Made by a program: the position numbers and the translations under genes
Assembly: GCA_021014325.1 (NCBI GenBank)
Contig: CM037464.1
Span: 6,231,127-6,295,126, forward strand
DNA length: 64,000 nucleotides
Source of the DNA: Plazaster borealis
Taxonomy: Eukaryota > Echinodermata > Asteroidea > Forcipulatida > Labidiasteridae
Reading direction: 5' to 3'
Notes under the pieces: generated by a model
The model's input: only the letters and a program-made list of their open reading frames with translations
Told to the model about the DNA's origin: nothing
Databases searched by the model: none
In this document: in pieces, positions 1 to 12,308 of the stretch
How the letters are laid out: the number at the start of each line of letters is the position of its first letter
How positions within the stretch are numbered: the first letter of the stretch is position 1

Positions 1-615
1 AAAACTTTATGTGGATTCATGAAAAGATCGTAAAATAAATATTCTCAAGGTAAAACTTCAACATTAAATTATTTTACAAGCCCACGTTGATACAAAAGTA
101 GGCATCTACATATAAAAAAATACTTAATGCACACAAAGTTGCTGGTTTAAGGGTTAAAATGCGGGTCAAACTTACTGAAAGTGATCCGCTGAATAAAAAC
201 AAAAATGTCGGCCTTTGAGAAAGTTTTTCATCATGACATCATGTACATGTACATGTACCTTGGTCAACCCCAAGTAATCTGCTCCACAAGCAGGTTACTT
301 GGGTCTCACTTGGGTGAGCCACAACAATGACATCAAAGTTACATGTACTCAACGCACTGGGGTCAGACCTGGGTCGAACCGAAGAAGCTAATCGAACGCA
401 CCAAGTATGTCACGAGAAAGATATTTGGCTATAGGGCCATCGCAGATTTGAATAAATTTTTCAAAAAAACCCACAGGTAGAATAACAGCATTTTTCAAGA
501 TTTTCAAAATGGCTGCCATTGCACAATCCCATCACCTACCCGCCGTCCTAAGTCAATCGAAAATAGTGAGGATCCCTCGTATATGTTTTCACTGTTTTAG
601 AATTAAGTGTTTTCG

Positions 616-750
616 TCTCGCGAGATCAAAACTAATTGTGTTACTCATTTCTCAAAAACTACAGCATTTCAAGCAACACTATTTCAAAGGAAGCTTTCCA
701 CCATTACTATCTTTATACCATATTAGTTATGTACAAATCTGTGAACATTA
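616..750. repeat. Fragment of a second TTAA-type MITE family
   Basis: About 135 bases matching the 3' half of the elements at 19047-19387 and 22389-22749 (ctcatttctcaaaaactaca, then a shared gttatgtacaaatctgtgaa). Bases 1-615 otherwise show only a catgtacatgtac microsatellite and no exon I can support. Confidence 0.5.
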
Positions 751-932
751 AATCCATTAAATCTTATCCTTAAAGTCGCATGAGTGAGCCCAAACAAATT
801 ATTGAAGTGAACAACTTTACAACCTCTCATGTTGGTCGAGGGTTTAAAAAAGGGTTTAATTTGAGGACAAATAAACTAAATACATCTAAAGGTCTATAGA
901 TCTATCTACATGAATATGTATCAGAAGAATAC

Positions 933-3900
933 CTTAGCCAAGGCTTCCCTGGCCTTCTTGGTGAAGATAGCCGCCAAGATGTTCCACCAGGAGAAACGTT
1001 TGTAACCAATATCAGCATAAGTCTGCTTCTTAGTGTCTATGTAGAGTTCTGAAGGGTGAAGAGAAAAGAATAGAGAAATCACTGCTCTGGAACCAAAGTT
1101 CTGTTAAGGCAAAATTTTGGGGGGTTTTATGGCAGTAAGCGTTCTTGGGGCTCGAATTTCACAAAGCACTAAGATTCATCTTAAGATGAGTTGTCAGTAT
1201 CACCATTAGTGATTTGTATTGTGACATCACAATTTGCTTAGCAATTAAGACTCAATACACATCTTAAGATCAATCGTAGCTCTTTGTGACAAGTGAGCCC
1301 GGACTTGATTTCACAAAGCACTCAGATTCATCTTCAAGATTGTAGGAGTAGTCAATATTGCCATAGTGATTTGTATTGTGACATCACAATTTGCTTAGCA
1401 ATTAGGATTGAACCACATCTTAAGATCAATCTTAACTCTTTGTGACAATTGAGCCCTGTCACATCAAGGCACTAAGATTCATCTTAAGATGAGTTTGTCA
1501 ATATCACCCCACTGATTTAGACATCACACTTTGCTTAGCAATTACATTGTAAGAATGATGCATAATATCGAACGTAGCTCTGTGTGACAATCGAGCCCTG
1601 TCACAATGCATGAAGATTCATCTTTTAAGATGAATTTGTCAATATTGCCGTTGTGATTTGTGTTGTGAGCTTTGGTTTGCTCAGTTTTACACAGACCTTC
1701 ATTTTTAAGGAGTGTGAGTGCCATCACTCTTGTCAGCAATCCTTCAAGGAGTGCACAAAGTAGATGGAATGATGTTCCATTTGACTTGACTTCGACAATT
1801 GTCAAATGGAACATTCCATATTTCTACACATGAAAATATTCTCACCATTGCACTCATAAACATTCACATATGAAGAACTGCATATTATAATGGGACACTT
1901 TTGAGACCTTGCCTGGCGTCCCTATCACCAGTCCTTTTCTATTATTCCCGTCGCTAAGAACAATGGAACTGGGGCTGGTGAGTGGGATGCTCGCTATCGT
2001 CGAGTCAAAAGACTCCCATTATTACCTGAGGTATTAATAACCCTTCCCATCGGAGTTTATCCCATGCCTTTGATCTTTGCCATGGCTTCACTAAGTATTT
2101 TTTATGGAAGTTTAGGTATTTTCTTCTTCTTCACATGTACATGTACATAATTAATTACTATATCTTTCTGGCAAATGACACCAAGGAACTTTAACAAGTG
2201 ACTAGTACTGTGACCCGCAGGTACATATACATGAAGGTGCCTAGTTGATGACACAAGCATGGAACTTGGCACAAAGTCAGAGTGTGTCATGAGAAAGATA
2301 TTTGGCTATAGGGCCATCGCAGATTTGACCTTTGGACAAAAATATTGGTAGAAAACAAGCAAAGGCAGACAATTTTGACTATTTTGAAAATTACTTCTTA
2401 TTCTACAGTGTAATTTTTTTGTCAAGAACAAAATCTGCGATGGCCCAATAGCCCAATATCTTTCTCACGACACTGTGTGCCAAATTCAATGCTTATAAAT
2501 CCAAATTAGGCACAATTCCTCCAAATATTTCCCCTATCTGCCCCCTGTAATAGAGGTTCCCTTTCTCAACAGAATGTTACACTACAATCCACACCAATTC
2601 ATTGTACAGAACTATTAAAAAGCCTCTCACCTCCATCCCAGAATTTTCCCTCGACGAAGTCCTCCACCCCAAACTCCTCCAACCCCACCCCGATGAGGCG
2701 GACATTGTGTGCCTCCAGCTGGGGCTTGAGAGTGCTTAACTCCCTGGCGCCCAGCCGGCACAGTGGTCACCCAAAGCGACGCATGAAGTGGATGATGCAG
2801 ACTTGTGTCTTCCAGAAAGACCCAACAGGGACCATCTGAAATTAAACAAAAAATAATGATTTTATTTGTATTTTTATTAGCACACATTTATTTCATTTTA
2901 AAGGGATTGTTTAAGTTTGGTAAATGGAACCCACTGTTTGGTCCAATCCAATAGGCCTATAGTTGTAGAATATACCATACAACTAACCCGTGAAAATTTC
3001 ATTTCATGGTAGTGTTTTTGAGCTATGCCAAAAATTTGGAGCGGTTATGTCCACGCAGGATTATAATCTGCAATTGGAATACACACTCTGAGAAACGTTT
3101 TTGACAGAAAAACGCTTCTCAGATTCAAATTATTTTGGATAAAAACTGATATCTTTTTCCATATCCATATTACTTCAAAGTGAAATGTTTCTCAAAGTGC
3201 TTTACTATCAGAAGCTGCTGTACTTCTTACCAAATCAGTTTTTATTGCCATTAATTTTACGAGTAATTACATTACCAAACGTATACACACTTTTACATGT
3301 ATAACAAGGGGCCAGTCAGAATTTATTTTCACTATTTCAACATTTTGAAATTATGGGCGGGTGGGTCAAAGAAAATGACTGTAAAATCAAATTCAGTTTT
3401 CAATGAAAAACAAAAAGGAGAAGAAAACAATTTTAATTCAATTTTAGGGTAAACAAAGAAAACTGCCTAGAGAATGGGATTTGAATATTGTGATCTCTGG
3501 ATTAATGTGCTGGAGCGAGCTACCAACTCTAGCCATCTAGCCTTAGTAATGGTTGTCTCCCTATATTGTTAATATCTTGTTCAGGGGTGCCAGTTAATTT
3601 TTAAAAAAATAGGCCTATACAATATTTTCAGATTGTGCTATTCCGTTGTAATTGGTCAATCTTATTTTTTAAAAATTATGCAGTTCACCTTGTTCCAAGG
3701 TGATACACGTAGAAAAGCATTGTACCCAGTTTTGCCTATTTTTTAATTTTGTTGACAAAAAGGTTAAATTTTTGATTATTAATCCTTGAAAAACTTTCAG
3801 CGGGCCTGGGGGGGGGGGCGTGTGACTACCCAACCCCAAATTTTCCAGAGCCCCCCTTACCCCCACCCCTGAAAATATCCCATCCCCCATGAAAAGTCCA

Positions 3901-6900
3901 TTAAAAAAAGGCTATCCCGATATAGTCCTTAAACTAAAGGACAAGTCTGTGATGGTCCTATAGTAAAATATCTTTCTCATTTGTAATGACATACTGAGTG
4001 CCATATTCACTGCCTGTATCATCAAAGGCACAATCCCATCATCTACATCCCGTCTTGGGACTAAGGTTATAATGGAATAATGGATAATTCATCACATTAT
4101 GATTGATCTAAGGCCGGTGGAGAAAATAATATAAGACTTCTTGCAAGAAGCCTTTTATTCCTATCTGAAAGTGCTACACAAATTTGTACAACAAGGGTGT
4201 TTTTTCTTTCATCATTTTTTTGCAACTTCGATGACCAATTGAGCCCAACTTTTCACAGGCTTATTATTTTATGCATATATGTTGGGATACACCAAGTGAG
4301 AACAGTGGTCTTTGACAATTACAAAACATGTTCAGTGCCTTGATACTGTTATTGATTTCTAATCAACAGGGGCACTTCTGAAGAAATAATTTTCTAGGAT
4401 GCTTAAACTACATACCATGTACCATCTCCCTAACCCCCTAAGCATTTCTACTAGAAAGCTTCCACAACCCATCATACTCCAACAGTTTACTTTTTGGAAC
4501 AGTACACAACCCATCATACTCCAACAGGTCCTGTGCTTCTGGACTGTGTTTTAGTGGGTACTCTTCACAGGACCAAACCATCCAAATTCCAACAAAACCA
4601 TCTGTTTGATTTTGGCAGGCCTGGGGTGGTAAGGGTTATACTGAGTAGGCCTCTAAGCTTTCGGATAAAAGTTCTGCAAGTATGATCTTACCTTTACAAA
4701 AAAACAACTTTTGAATAGGCATACTGCAAAGGTAAGTTTTGGTTCCATGCACTTGTTTAATTAAAATGTTTTTTCATCATGGTAACACTAACATTAATCA
4801 ACAGAAATAATGCATAATTAGCAATAACATTTTATAAAATATATATAGATTTTCTTGTTTAATGACCCTGAGTAATGCTGGTAACTTGTAACATTATAAA
4901 ATAAATCAAACCTTTTCCCTGTAATTCAGAAACTACATACGTACACAACAAAATTATTGTTAACCAAATCTGCACGTTTTTAATCATAAATTGCAAAATC
5001 ACTGTTTTTCCAGAAACAAGTTTTTTCTTCAATTTTTGAACTGAATTCCCCATTTAAATTGAGGTCTGGAAAATGTACTAAAAAGGTTTAATATGTAAAT
5101 ATTTATTTTTGACATTTTTTTCCTCTCCCATGGAGAATTGCCCATTGTTCTCATTGTGCGTTAAATTTAACCTTTAACAAAATATTAATCATAGCTAATT
5201 AGCTTCATGTATTTTTTGTTACATGGCCCCATTCAATGATAATAATTTTGCAATAATAAAAAAGTGCTGTGTTAGTCTGATCGTTCTACCTCCATGGTCT
5301 GATAGATAAAACGAGGAAGGTAGTGGTAGCACTTAACTACCTCATCTGATGAAGTAGTTGTTACTACGAAGGCTTTTAAGCTAAAATATGCAGTTTGTTT
5401 ATAAATAAATGTAATTACTAAGTGCTACTCTGTGGCAGTAGAATAATAAGCAAGGCAAGTTCTCATAGAACAAAATCTACTGAGCAAGTAGATTTAAGAA
5501 CTGAGAAGTCTCCTGAATTCCGAATATTCTACTCTGCGGCAGTAGAACAATAAGCAAGACAAGTTCTCAAAGAACAAAATCTACCTAGCAAGTAGATATA
5601 CACATGGTGTTACCGCAAACCAAATATACTAAATGCTACTTGTACCTTCCTTTAATGTACACACAGTCTAATGACGAAAATTGCGGGAAAACAGTATGCC
5701 TATCTTTATCCATAATTCTGTTTACTGGACCTCTAATTTTCCAGCAGCTTCGGGTTAATTTAATCAGTCTACATAATGTACACAGTGTAGGCTTCACAAC
5801 CTTCCTCCATGGTATTATACGTAGCTTCAAACCATAGTACAAATCCACCTCCACACACGTATGTATAATGTATGTAATATAGTGTATTTGCTTTTAAAGC
5901 GCTCATAATGGAAGTGTTGCATAACACTTGTTTATCAAGAAATAGGCCTATAGCAAAGGTAAATTTGATGTAATTAAAAAACACAGGAAATTATAGTTTT
6001 CAGGCTCTGATCAAGATCTGTACACTTTGTACAAAGGTTAATTGGGTTTCTCTACAACAGTATGTAATCTTATGTAATGTAAGTAGGCCTAATTGACCAT
6101 ATTTTTGACCGCATGAGGGCACTTTCTCCAGGGAATGTCTTGCATCACAATACAGTTTCATCTTATTTTAATTGCCTGTATGTAGTTTTCTTGCATCATT
6201 GACAAAAAACATACACATAATAATAATAAAAATGAAAAAAACCCGTTTGTTTACTTGTTTTTCATCACGTAAAAATTGTTCCACAAACGCCCTCACGCGG
6301 TCAAAAATACGGCGAATTGCAAAACATCTAGAACCTGGCCTGGGTAATGTATACCAAAAAAAATATGCCCTGTCTTATACATGTACGCCTCCATGGTCTA
6401 AACATGGTCTGAAAAACAAAGTTAAAGGCATCGTACACGTTTGGTAATTACTCAAAATATCTATTAGCATAAAAACTGACTTGGTAATGAGCAACGGAGA
6501 GCTGTTGATAGTATAAAACATTGTGAGAAACGACTCCCTCTGAAGTAACGTAGTTTTTGGGAAAGAGGTAATTTCTCACTAAAATAATAACAACTTCTTG
6601 CAAGAAGTTTTTATTCCTATCTGAAAGCACACAAATTTGTGTAACAAGGGTGTTTTTTCTTTCATCATTTTCTTGCAACTACGATGACCAATTGAGCCCA
6701 AATTTTCACAGGCTTGTTATTTTATGCATATGTTGGGATACACCAAATGAGAACACTGGTCTTTGACAATTACCAAACGTGTACGATGCCTTAAAACAAA
6801 CCCTACCCAATGCTGGTCTTTCAACACCTTAGCCAATGGAGTCTGTATTCAGGAATAAGAGCGTCTCTGTGAGGAAGCCTAATCCATGCAGTTTTCAATC

Positions 6901-9900
6901 TGATGTTGCTCTTTATAATAAATTATAGACAACTAGCATTTTTGCATAAAGTTTTATTCTGTTGGGTTTCGGAATGGACAAAACAATAACAAGCAACAAT
7001 TTGGGATGTCCTGTGCTATGTACATGTACTCAGTGCCTCCAAACATTAAAGGCACTGAACACGTTTGGTAATTGTCAAAGACTAGTGTTCTCACTTGGTG
7101 TATCCCAACATATGCATAAAATAACAAGCCTGTGAACATTTGGGCTCAATTGGTCATCAAAGTTGCAAGAAAGTGATGAAAGAAAAAACACCCTTGTAGT
7201 ACAAATTTGTGTGCTTTCAGATAAAGGCTTCTAGCTAGAAGTCTTTTATTATTAGAAATTACCTCTTTCTCAAAAACTACGTTACTTCAGAGGGAGTCGT
7301 TTCTCACAATGTTTTATACTATCAACAGCTCTCTGTTACTTGTTACCAAGTTAGTTTTCATGCTAATATATATTTTGAGTAATTACCAAACGTGTACGAT
7401 GCCTTTAAGCCAGGTTAATAAATGTACAGGTTGTACTTCACGGGGATTGCGAAAGCGAAGTGAATTTCCTAGCGTCACAATTGGAAAACAGCATGTAGGG
7501 CCTATGTGATTGTTTGCATCACAGAATTCTTTTGCTCTTTGCGTTCGCTTTAGCGTGTTACATGAACCGGCTTTACTAGGACGCAAATATGCCCAGCGTT
7601 AATTTTCGTACACATCACGGTATCTCTGACCAATGATGTGGACGCAACCATTAGTCAGAGGGGTGTCTGGGTGTCTTTTGGACAATTTGTCTTTTGTACT
7701 GTTTTAAATTTGGACTCCCTGTTTTATCTGTAATTTACACATGTACATGTTGTAAATGAACAATATTTGGACAGTGCGCAGTTTTTAAATTTCCAGCAAA
7801 TTTGGACACCCGTTTACCAAATTCTGGCTAAAACCTTGGGACGCAACATCACAAAATGCCACCATGACGCGCCTTACGCGTATGCAAGTATGAAAGCGTA
7901 ATGGCAGAAAACACAGGTACTAGAATATACAGTAAGAAATTGACCTAAATTGGATTGCTGTGACCCATAGGATCTAGAATCGGTGTTAATAGACCTTTTT
8001 TTTGTTGATAAACAAACCGCGCTGGTTGGCATGGATGGCCGAATGTTAGCAACATTCAATCGTGTTAAATTAATGTTGTGACCAAATTCAACATTCTGTA
8101 AACTTTCAATCAACCAAAAATACATACCATGATTGGTTGCTTTGTTTCTAACAAATTCAACACTATTTTTGAATATTTGTGTAATACAAACTGTGGCTAT
8201 CTGCTTATGCTAAATGCATTTATGGCTTTCCATAGTTTTCCACCCTCGGTTGGCAAAAACTTGGGCTGTGACGTGTCAAAAGAAAGGTCTATAGTCCATA
8301 ATACAAGTCAAATTTGAGATGCTTGAGGGAACCTAAGGCAGTGTCCGAATTAGTGACTGCAGCTACAGGGGGGCATGTTGTACAGCTAGATTTCCGCGTA
8401 ATCATGCGTTGAAGTACATGTACATGTACGTATACAATGTAGGACATGTCGTGGCCGAGCGGTTAAGAGCACCGAACTCAAGCTCTGGTGCTTCTGTTCA
8501 GCAGAGTGTGGGTTCGAGACCCGGTCGTGACACTTGTGTCCTTAAGCAAGACACTTAACCATTATTGCTTCGTCCTGCGGAGGTGACGTTAAGCCGTAGG
8601 TCCCGTGTGTACCATCCATGCACATACAAGACCCCAGTACACACTTATCGCAAAGAGAAGGGGTTCGCCCCGTGTGTCTGGCAGTGCGTTTATCTTCAAT
8701 CATTTGAAGGCTGCACTCAAAAGTAAGAAGGACTTCCTCTGCAACACCCTTTAGCAACAGTCGTACATGTAGCCGTAGCTGTAGCCACCAATTGGGATAC
8801 AGTTTTAAGTTCCCACATACAATACGTAAATTGCTTTAATGTTATGCACATACATGTACGACTACACTTGAAACATGTGGAAACAAAATTCTTGCACAAT
8901 CAGTCTACTGACCCAATTTACCTACTGTACATCTACATGTAGCTGTTGTTGTCAATGAATTTGTCAACAAATTTACCGATAAAAACTTAGTTGCACCACT
9001 GGCAAACTTGCCGTAACCAACCTCCACAGTCAATACTCATACTTTTACTTTGCTTCTTACAGTACATGTTTAAGGTCAAAATAGTGAACATAGCCTGAAA
9101 AGGCCTATTACTACAGTAACTCAAAACAATTTCTATAAAAAGTCGGAAGAAAAAAACGGTGAATCCTACCAATGGCTTTATTGGATACGGCATTTTTTGT
9201 CCACGGTGCCATTTTGAGATTCCCTGTGTGTACTGTTACTAAGCAAAAAATGCACATTAGGCAAAGTCACTGAAATGCACGGTTAGATGCGTACCACCAG
9301 GCAATTTACAGGCAACTAGTTCCAGGCAATCGCATTCACAATTGATTTTTCAAATAATTTTCATGAGGATTGTAGTAATGTATGTAGGACACTTGGAAAA
9401 AAAGCAATGCAGAGGATTGTCTCCAAGTTGCCTATAAAAAAATTATCTGTAGATACAACGCCCTGCCGGTGATTTGACTTCCAGAATGGCAGACAATCAA
9501 AGGGCAGAGAGCAGCCAGGGGCCGATATCACAAAGAGATAAGACTAGTCTTATCTGAAGTTAGGACCAGTAACTGGTATTAACTTAAGACTAGTCCTATC
9601 TCTTAGCATTGCCTAGGACTAGTCCTAAGTTAGGAAGAGTTTTGTGAAATCGATCCTGTCTATTTGTAAGAAAAAAGTCACTTTATACATAAAAAACTGT
9701 CACTGGGGGTGTTTATCATTTAATCTTTCTGGCAATGGACTTTGTTTTCAATCTATTTGTTTACAGATATAGCCGAATGCAGACTGTGAGTGCTATTGAC
9801 TTTATTGTTGTCATTTTAATATTCAGTTGGTTACAATCAATACCCAGACCTTAGACAAACAGAGAGAATTGTTCAAAAAAAAAATCATTCATTCAAAATA

Positions 9901-12007
9901 TCCATATTATAGACTATTTTTAGTAGCCCTGTAAAATGCTGTATCATGATGACTGTCTGTAAAAGGACCCAAACCATGAAAGTAGCCATTATTTTAATAG
10001 AAAATAGTTTTCTACAATTCAAACAATGGAGGTCCTTGACCCTAGTTGCACTGATCATATCCATCTCTTCCCCCCCCCTGCCCCCCCTCCCCTGCCCCCC
10101 TCCCAAGACGGTACTGTCTGATCAGGGACCATCTTAGGGAAGGTAAGGGTTAAGATCATCACAATTCCAAAAATGTAGTCAAATTCTAGTTGCGATAATC
10201 TTTTTCCTTGATCCTTCCCAGTCTCTACCTACAGTCGTAGACCATGGGTTGTACAACTAACAAACATGGTCCGCCGTAGCTCTTAGTCTTAAAGTCCAAG
10301 GGCCGTGACCAAGAGCTACAAATATTGCTCCATGTTCAAACCAAAAAAATTATTCAACAAATATGAATATGTAGCAATGCCTTCCTCCATGCAGTACTAA
10401 CCCTCCTCCAGCAGGCCTGTGAGTGGACCCTTAAAAAAAGAGCTGAAACACTACACGATGTAAGAATGATCGTGGAACGTCAAGTCAGCGCGCGTCATGT
10501 ATACGCTGGTCGATTTGGGGCACCCCATTGATCCAGTAACTAGGCTTTTTTCACATTATTATAGTTGTACATTACTGCTGCCAAGCATAAGGCCAAGAAG
10601 TGAAAAAACCCCAAAACAAAACAACAACAACAATAGGCTGAAAAAAAACACCCAAAAACCAAAAGGCCCGTTTGGAGTCTAGACGGGCCTCAATCGGTCA
10701 GGGATGATCGGCAGGAGGGATGATCAACGCAACTATCCTTCATGGTGCTAAACTCATGCGCACTTTTCAAAAAAATAACCCTACGACTTATTTTTCAAGT
10801 ATTCTCATCAAAAGTCTGCTCCGTGATGAAAACTAAAACTAATCTCAACTTAAAATTTACAATTTTAATGAACTAGCCAGGCCAAGGTAGGGTTTTACTA
10901 TTTCAGGGGTATTTGTGTATGCAGGCGTGGATGGAATGAATGGGTGTACGTACATGACTTTTTGCACCCACTTCACTATACCGTAGACTTAGCAAATAGG
11001 CCTTAGCAAGGAAGGGATTTTGTCGGTCAATTATCATAGGCTGAAGGATGTTGATTCAAAAGAAATCACTATCACTCAGACAAAATTCCTACACAATTCG
11101 CCATATGGGGGGCGGGGGCAGAATCTCCGGGGGGACAGAATCACTGAACGTATGCGCACTGCTTTGGGGGACTTGGACCATTTTGGACTTTATACACTAC
11201 CCTCAATCTATGCCAACCTCCTTCATTTGCAGTAAAAACGCACTAACTATAGTTGTGACTGGTCCCAACTTGAGTGTTCAAGTTGGGGCGTCCCAACTGT
11301 AGTTGGGACAGTAGTAAGTGTACAGGGTACTCTAGGACCATAGACTAGGACTAGGAGCAAGCAGGGGAGATATCTCATCTGCATTGCAGGTTGGTTGGTT
11401 GTGATAGCAGAATCCCAGAATTAAAAAAAAAATTATGGTCGATCAAAACAGTAGACTTTTTCAGGGTAATTAAGGTGGAGCAATTATTCCCACCTCCTTT
11501 TGGTTTTTGGGTTTTTTTAAAAAAAAGGCTGGCACCAAAACCACAGGCACATAATCATAATGACACATTTCACACTCATCTAAAGCCAAAACTGGGCGCA
11601 ATACCTACATATTAATTAATAAACAAGTTGAGGAGGGGGAGATCCACGCCCGCATGTTGTAATCCCCACAATCCTTTCGCGGATACTATCCTGTAGGCTG
11701 TATACTGTAGAGTCCTATGGGCGATCCCATCCCAACTATAGTTGGGACGATTATCAAGTTGGGACGGAACAGCTCTCTTTTAACATCGGTCTCATGTAAC
11801 ACTCACCATTACAGTGTTATGATATGAGACCGACGTTAAAGAGAGCCATTACAGCTCAACAAGGTGGGCTAGTTCTACTTCAGAAATGATTTATTTAGAA
11901 TATTTGCAAAACTTCAAAAAAAAGGGCAACAACAAACTCACCTCGCCAGTTGCAACCGTCTTGACGAGGTTGCCAGCGATCTTGCTTAAGACAAAGGATC
12001 CCTCCAT
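933..12007 (-). CDS. prxl2b: PRXL2B / selenoprotein U-like redox protein, 5' three exons, in-frame TGA (Sec)
   Basis: Spliced minus-strand gene, partial at its 3' end. Exon 1 12007-11942 (22 codons, starts MEGSFVLSKIAGNLVK, donor GAG|gtgagt), exon 2 2835-2631 (acceptor ttcag, 68 codons plus 1 base, donor gtgaga), exon 3 1048-933 (starts GELYIDTKKQTYADIGYKRF across the junction, donor gtattc). Phases 0, 1, 0 join without a break and give 129 residues. The order TGE..SFWK, RRFG-x-P-L-C-R, ELYIDTKK..YADIGYKRF follows PRXL2B (FAM213B, prostamide/prostaglandin F synthase), a cytosolic thioredoxin-fold oxidoreductase of the selenoprotein U (SelU) group. The codon at the first redox Cys (residue 45) is TGA at 2769-2767, so the active site would be Sec-Pro-Leu-Cys. 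The C-terminal part and 3'UTR lie outside the window. A pseudogene is unlikely because everything else is intact. Family assignment is firm; Sec decoding is inferred. Confidence 0.88.
1150..1680. repeat. Tandem run of a palindromic MITE (ctcgaatttcacaaagcac... family)
   Basis: Three to four diverged head-to-tail copies, each beginning with a variant of tttcacaaagcactaagatt and ending ctctttgtgacaa.tgagccc. The ends of each unit are inverted repeats. It lies in the prxl2b intron between exons 3 and 2. Confidence 0.6.
2631..2835 (-). CDS. prxl2b: prxl2b exon 2 carrying the TGA redox codon
   Basis: The exon reads MVPVGSFWKTQVCIIHFMRR then F-G-[TGA]-P-L-C-R and continues open for 45 codons (LGARELSTLKPQLEAHNVRL and so on) to a consensus donor. 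The TGA is the only stop in the frame and replaces the first Cys of the CxxC redox motif; the second Cys is kept. Sequence on both sides of TGA is conserved with vertebrate PRXL2B. Confidence 0.88.
2897..3300. repeat. Diverged MITE related to the 33470-33830 element
   Basis: Ends resemble the TTAA MITE family (aaagggattgtttaagtttggtaa at the left, ttaccaaacgtatacac at the right), with a different interior shared with 33470-33830 (ctgagaaacgttt..., ctcagattc). Confidence 0.45.
4120..4345 (+). repeat. TTAA MITE, 5'-truncated copy
   Basis: Matches the right two thirds of the ~365-bp family: the hairpin agacttcttgcaagaagcct, then the conserved run ending caatta.caaaa.atgttcagtgcctt. The left terminal repeat is absent. 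Confidence 0.7.
5310..5595 (+). repeat. Dispersed repeat with internal duplication (ctactctg.ggcagtagaa)
   Basis: Two tandem copies of a segment with ggcagtagaayaataagcaa and gttctca.agaacaaaatct. The same unit occurs inverted at 18915-19035 beside a TTAA MITE. Confidence 0.55.
6090..6325 (+). mobile_element. MITE, tatttttgaccgc family
   Basis: Inverted ends: tatttttgaccgcatgaggg at left and ccctcacgcggtcaaaaata at right, about 235 bp. A full copy lies inverted at 39222-39446; diverged copies are near 18310-18660 and 54674-54895. No coding capacity. Confidence 0.65.
6422..6794 (+). mobile_element. TTAA MITE, full copy 1
   Basis: About 365-bp element with imperfect terminal inverted repeats (ttaaaggcatcgtacacgtt / aaacgtgtacgatgccttaa), an internal hairpin cttcttgcaagaag, and TTAA at both ends. 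Non-coding; apparent ORFs recur only because the element does. Confidence 0.85.
7046..7408 (-). mobile_element. TTAA MITE, full copy 2 (inverted relative to copy 1)
   Basis: Same family, reverse orientation, 250 bp from copy 1, so the two could form a long hairpin in prxl2b intron RNA. Ends ttaaaggcactgaacacgtt and aaacgtgtacgatgccttta. Confidence 0.85.
8447..8760 (+). repeat. tRNA-derived SINE A
   Basis: Head looks like a class II tRNA (Leu/Ser type): A box tggccgagcggttaaga, B box ggttcgagacc. It is followed by the family body (ccttaagcaagacacttaac, gtaggtcccgtgtgt, gagaaggggttcgcccc). The intact ccttaagc here is the empty target site of the MITE nested in the copy at 36463. Confidence 0.8.
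9518..9657 (+). mobile_element. 140-bp palindromic MITE (gactagtcttatctc)
   Basis: Ends ggggccgatatcacaaagag and gttttgtgaaatcgatcctg are inverted; the interior is a run of small palindromes (agactagtct, taggactagtccta). A second copy lies inverted at 34601-34752. Confidence 0.65.
11770..11849. repeat. Hairpin just downstream of prxl2b exon 1
   Basis: ctctcttttaacatcggtct pairs with agaccgacgttaaagagagc across a short loop. It lies in prxl2b intron 1, about 95 bases past the exon 1 donor. Confidence 0.55.
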
Positions 12008-12294
12008 AGTGTCACCAAGGCTTTTTCAGCCCCCCTCAACGAACAGAATCCCTTTTTAGCAGACGACAACCCCAGCAGCACTGTTTTCCCGGATTCGATT
12101 GTGAATGAAGAAAAACAATTATAGCGGTCGACCCGCACCACACGCATCACCTGACTGCTGATGATGACAAAACGAAAACTACAATTTTTGCCTTATGTAA
12201 CCACGTCAGAATCCCTGACTCACGATGGTATTTAATAACGTTTATTTTTCTTTGGTGTAGGAACCAGTCTATATACGTCCCACACGCACGGGGT

Positions 12295-12308
12295 GGGGGG
12301 GGGGGGGG
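12295..12308. other. 14-G run upstream of prxl2b
   Basis: Homopolymeric G run with an adjacent gggg block, about 290 bases upstream of the prxl2b start codon. Could form a quadruplex; no functional evidence. Bases 12310-13618 otherwise hold only small ORFs without recognisable homology and a SINE-like tail at 12610-12660. Confidence 0.4.

Noticed and set aside
1..932. SECIS element or last exons of prxl2b
   Set aside because: No exon matching the GNL..GD..GG..VV part and no convincing SECIS core seen; they are probably beyond the window edge.
2627..2887. 86-aa minus-strand ORF across prxl2b exon 2
   Set aside because: Wrong frame; it looks longer only because the true frame is interrupted by the TGA.
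8450..8530. tRNA genes (also 30272, 36467, 42933, 45840, 55396, 56727)
   Set aside because: A/B boxes are present but acceptor stems do not pair and each is followed by a shared SINE body.
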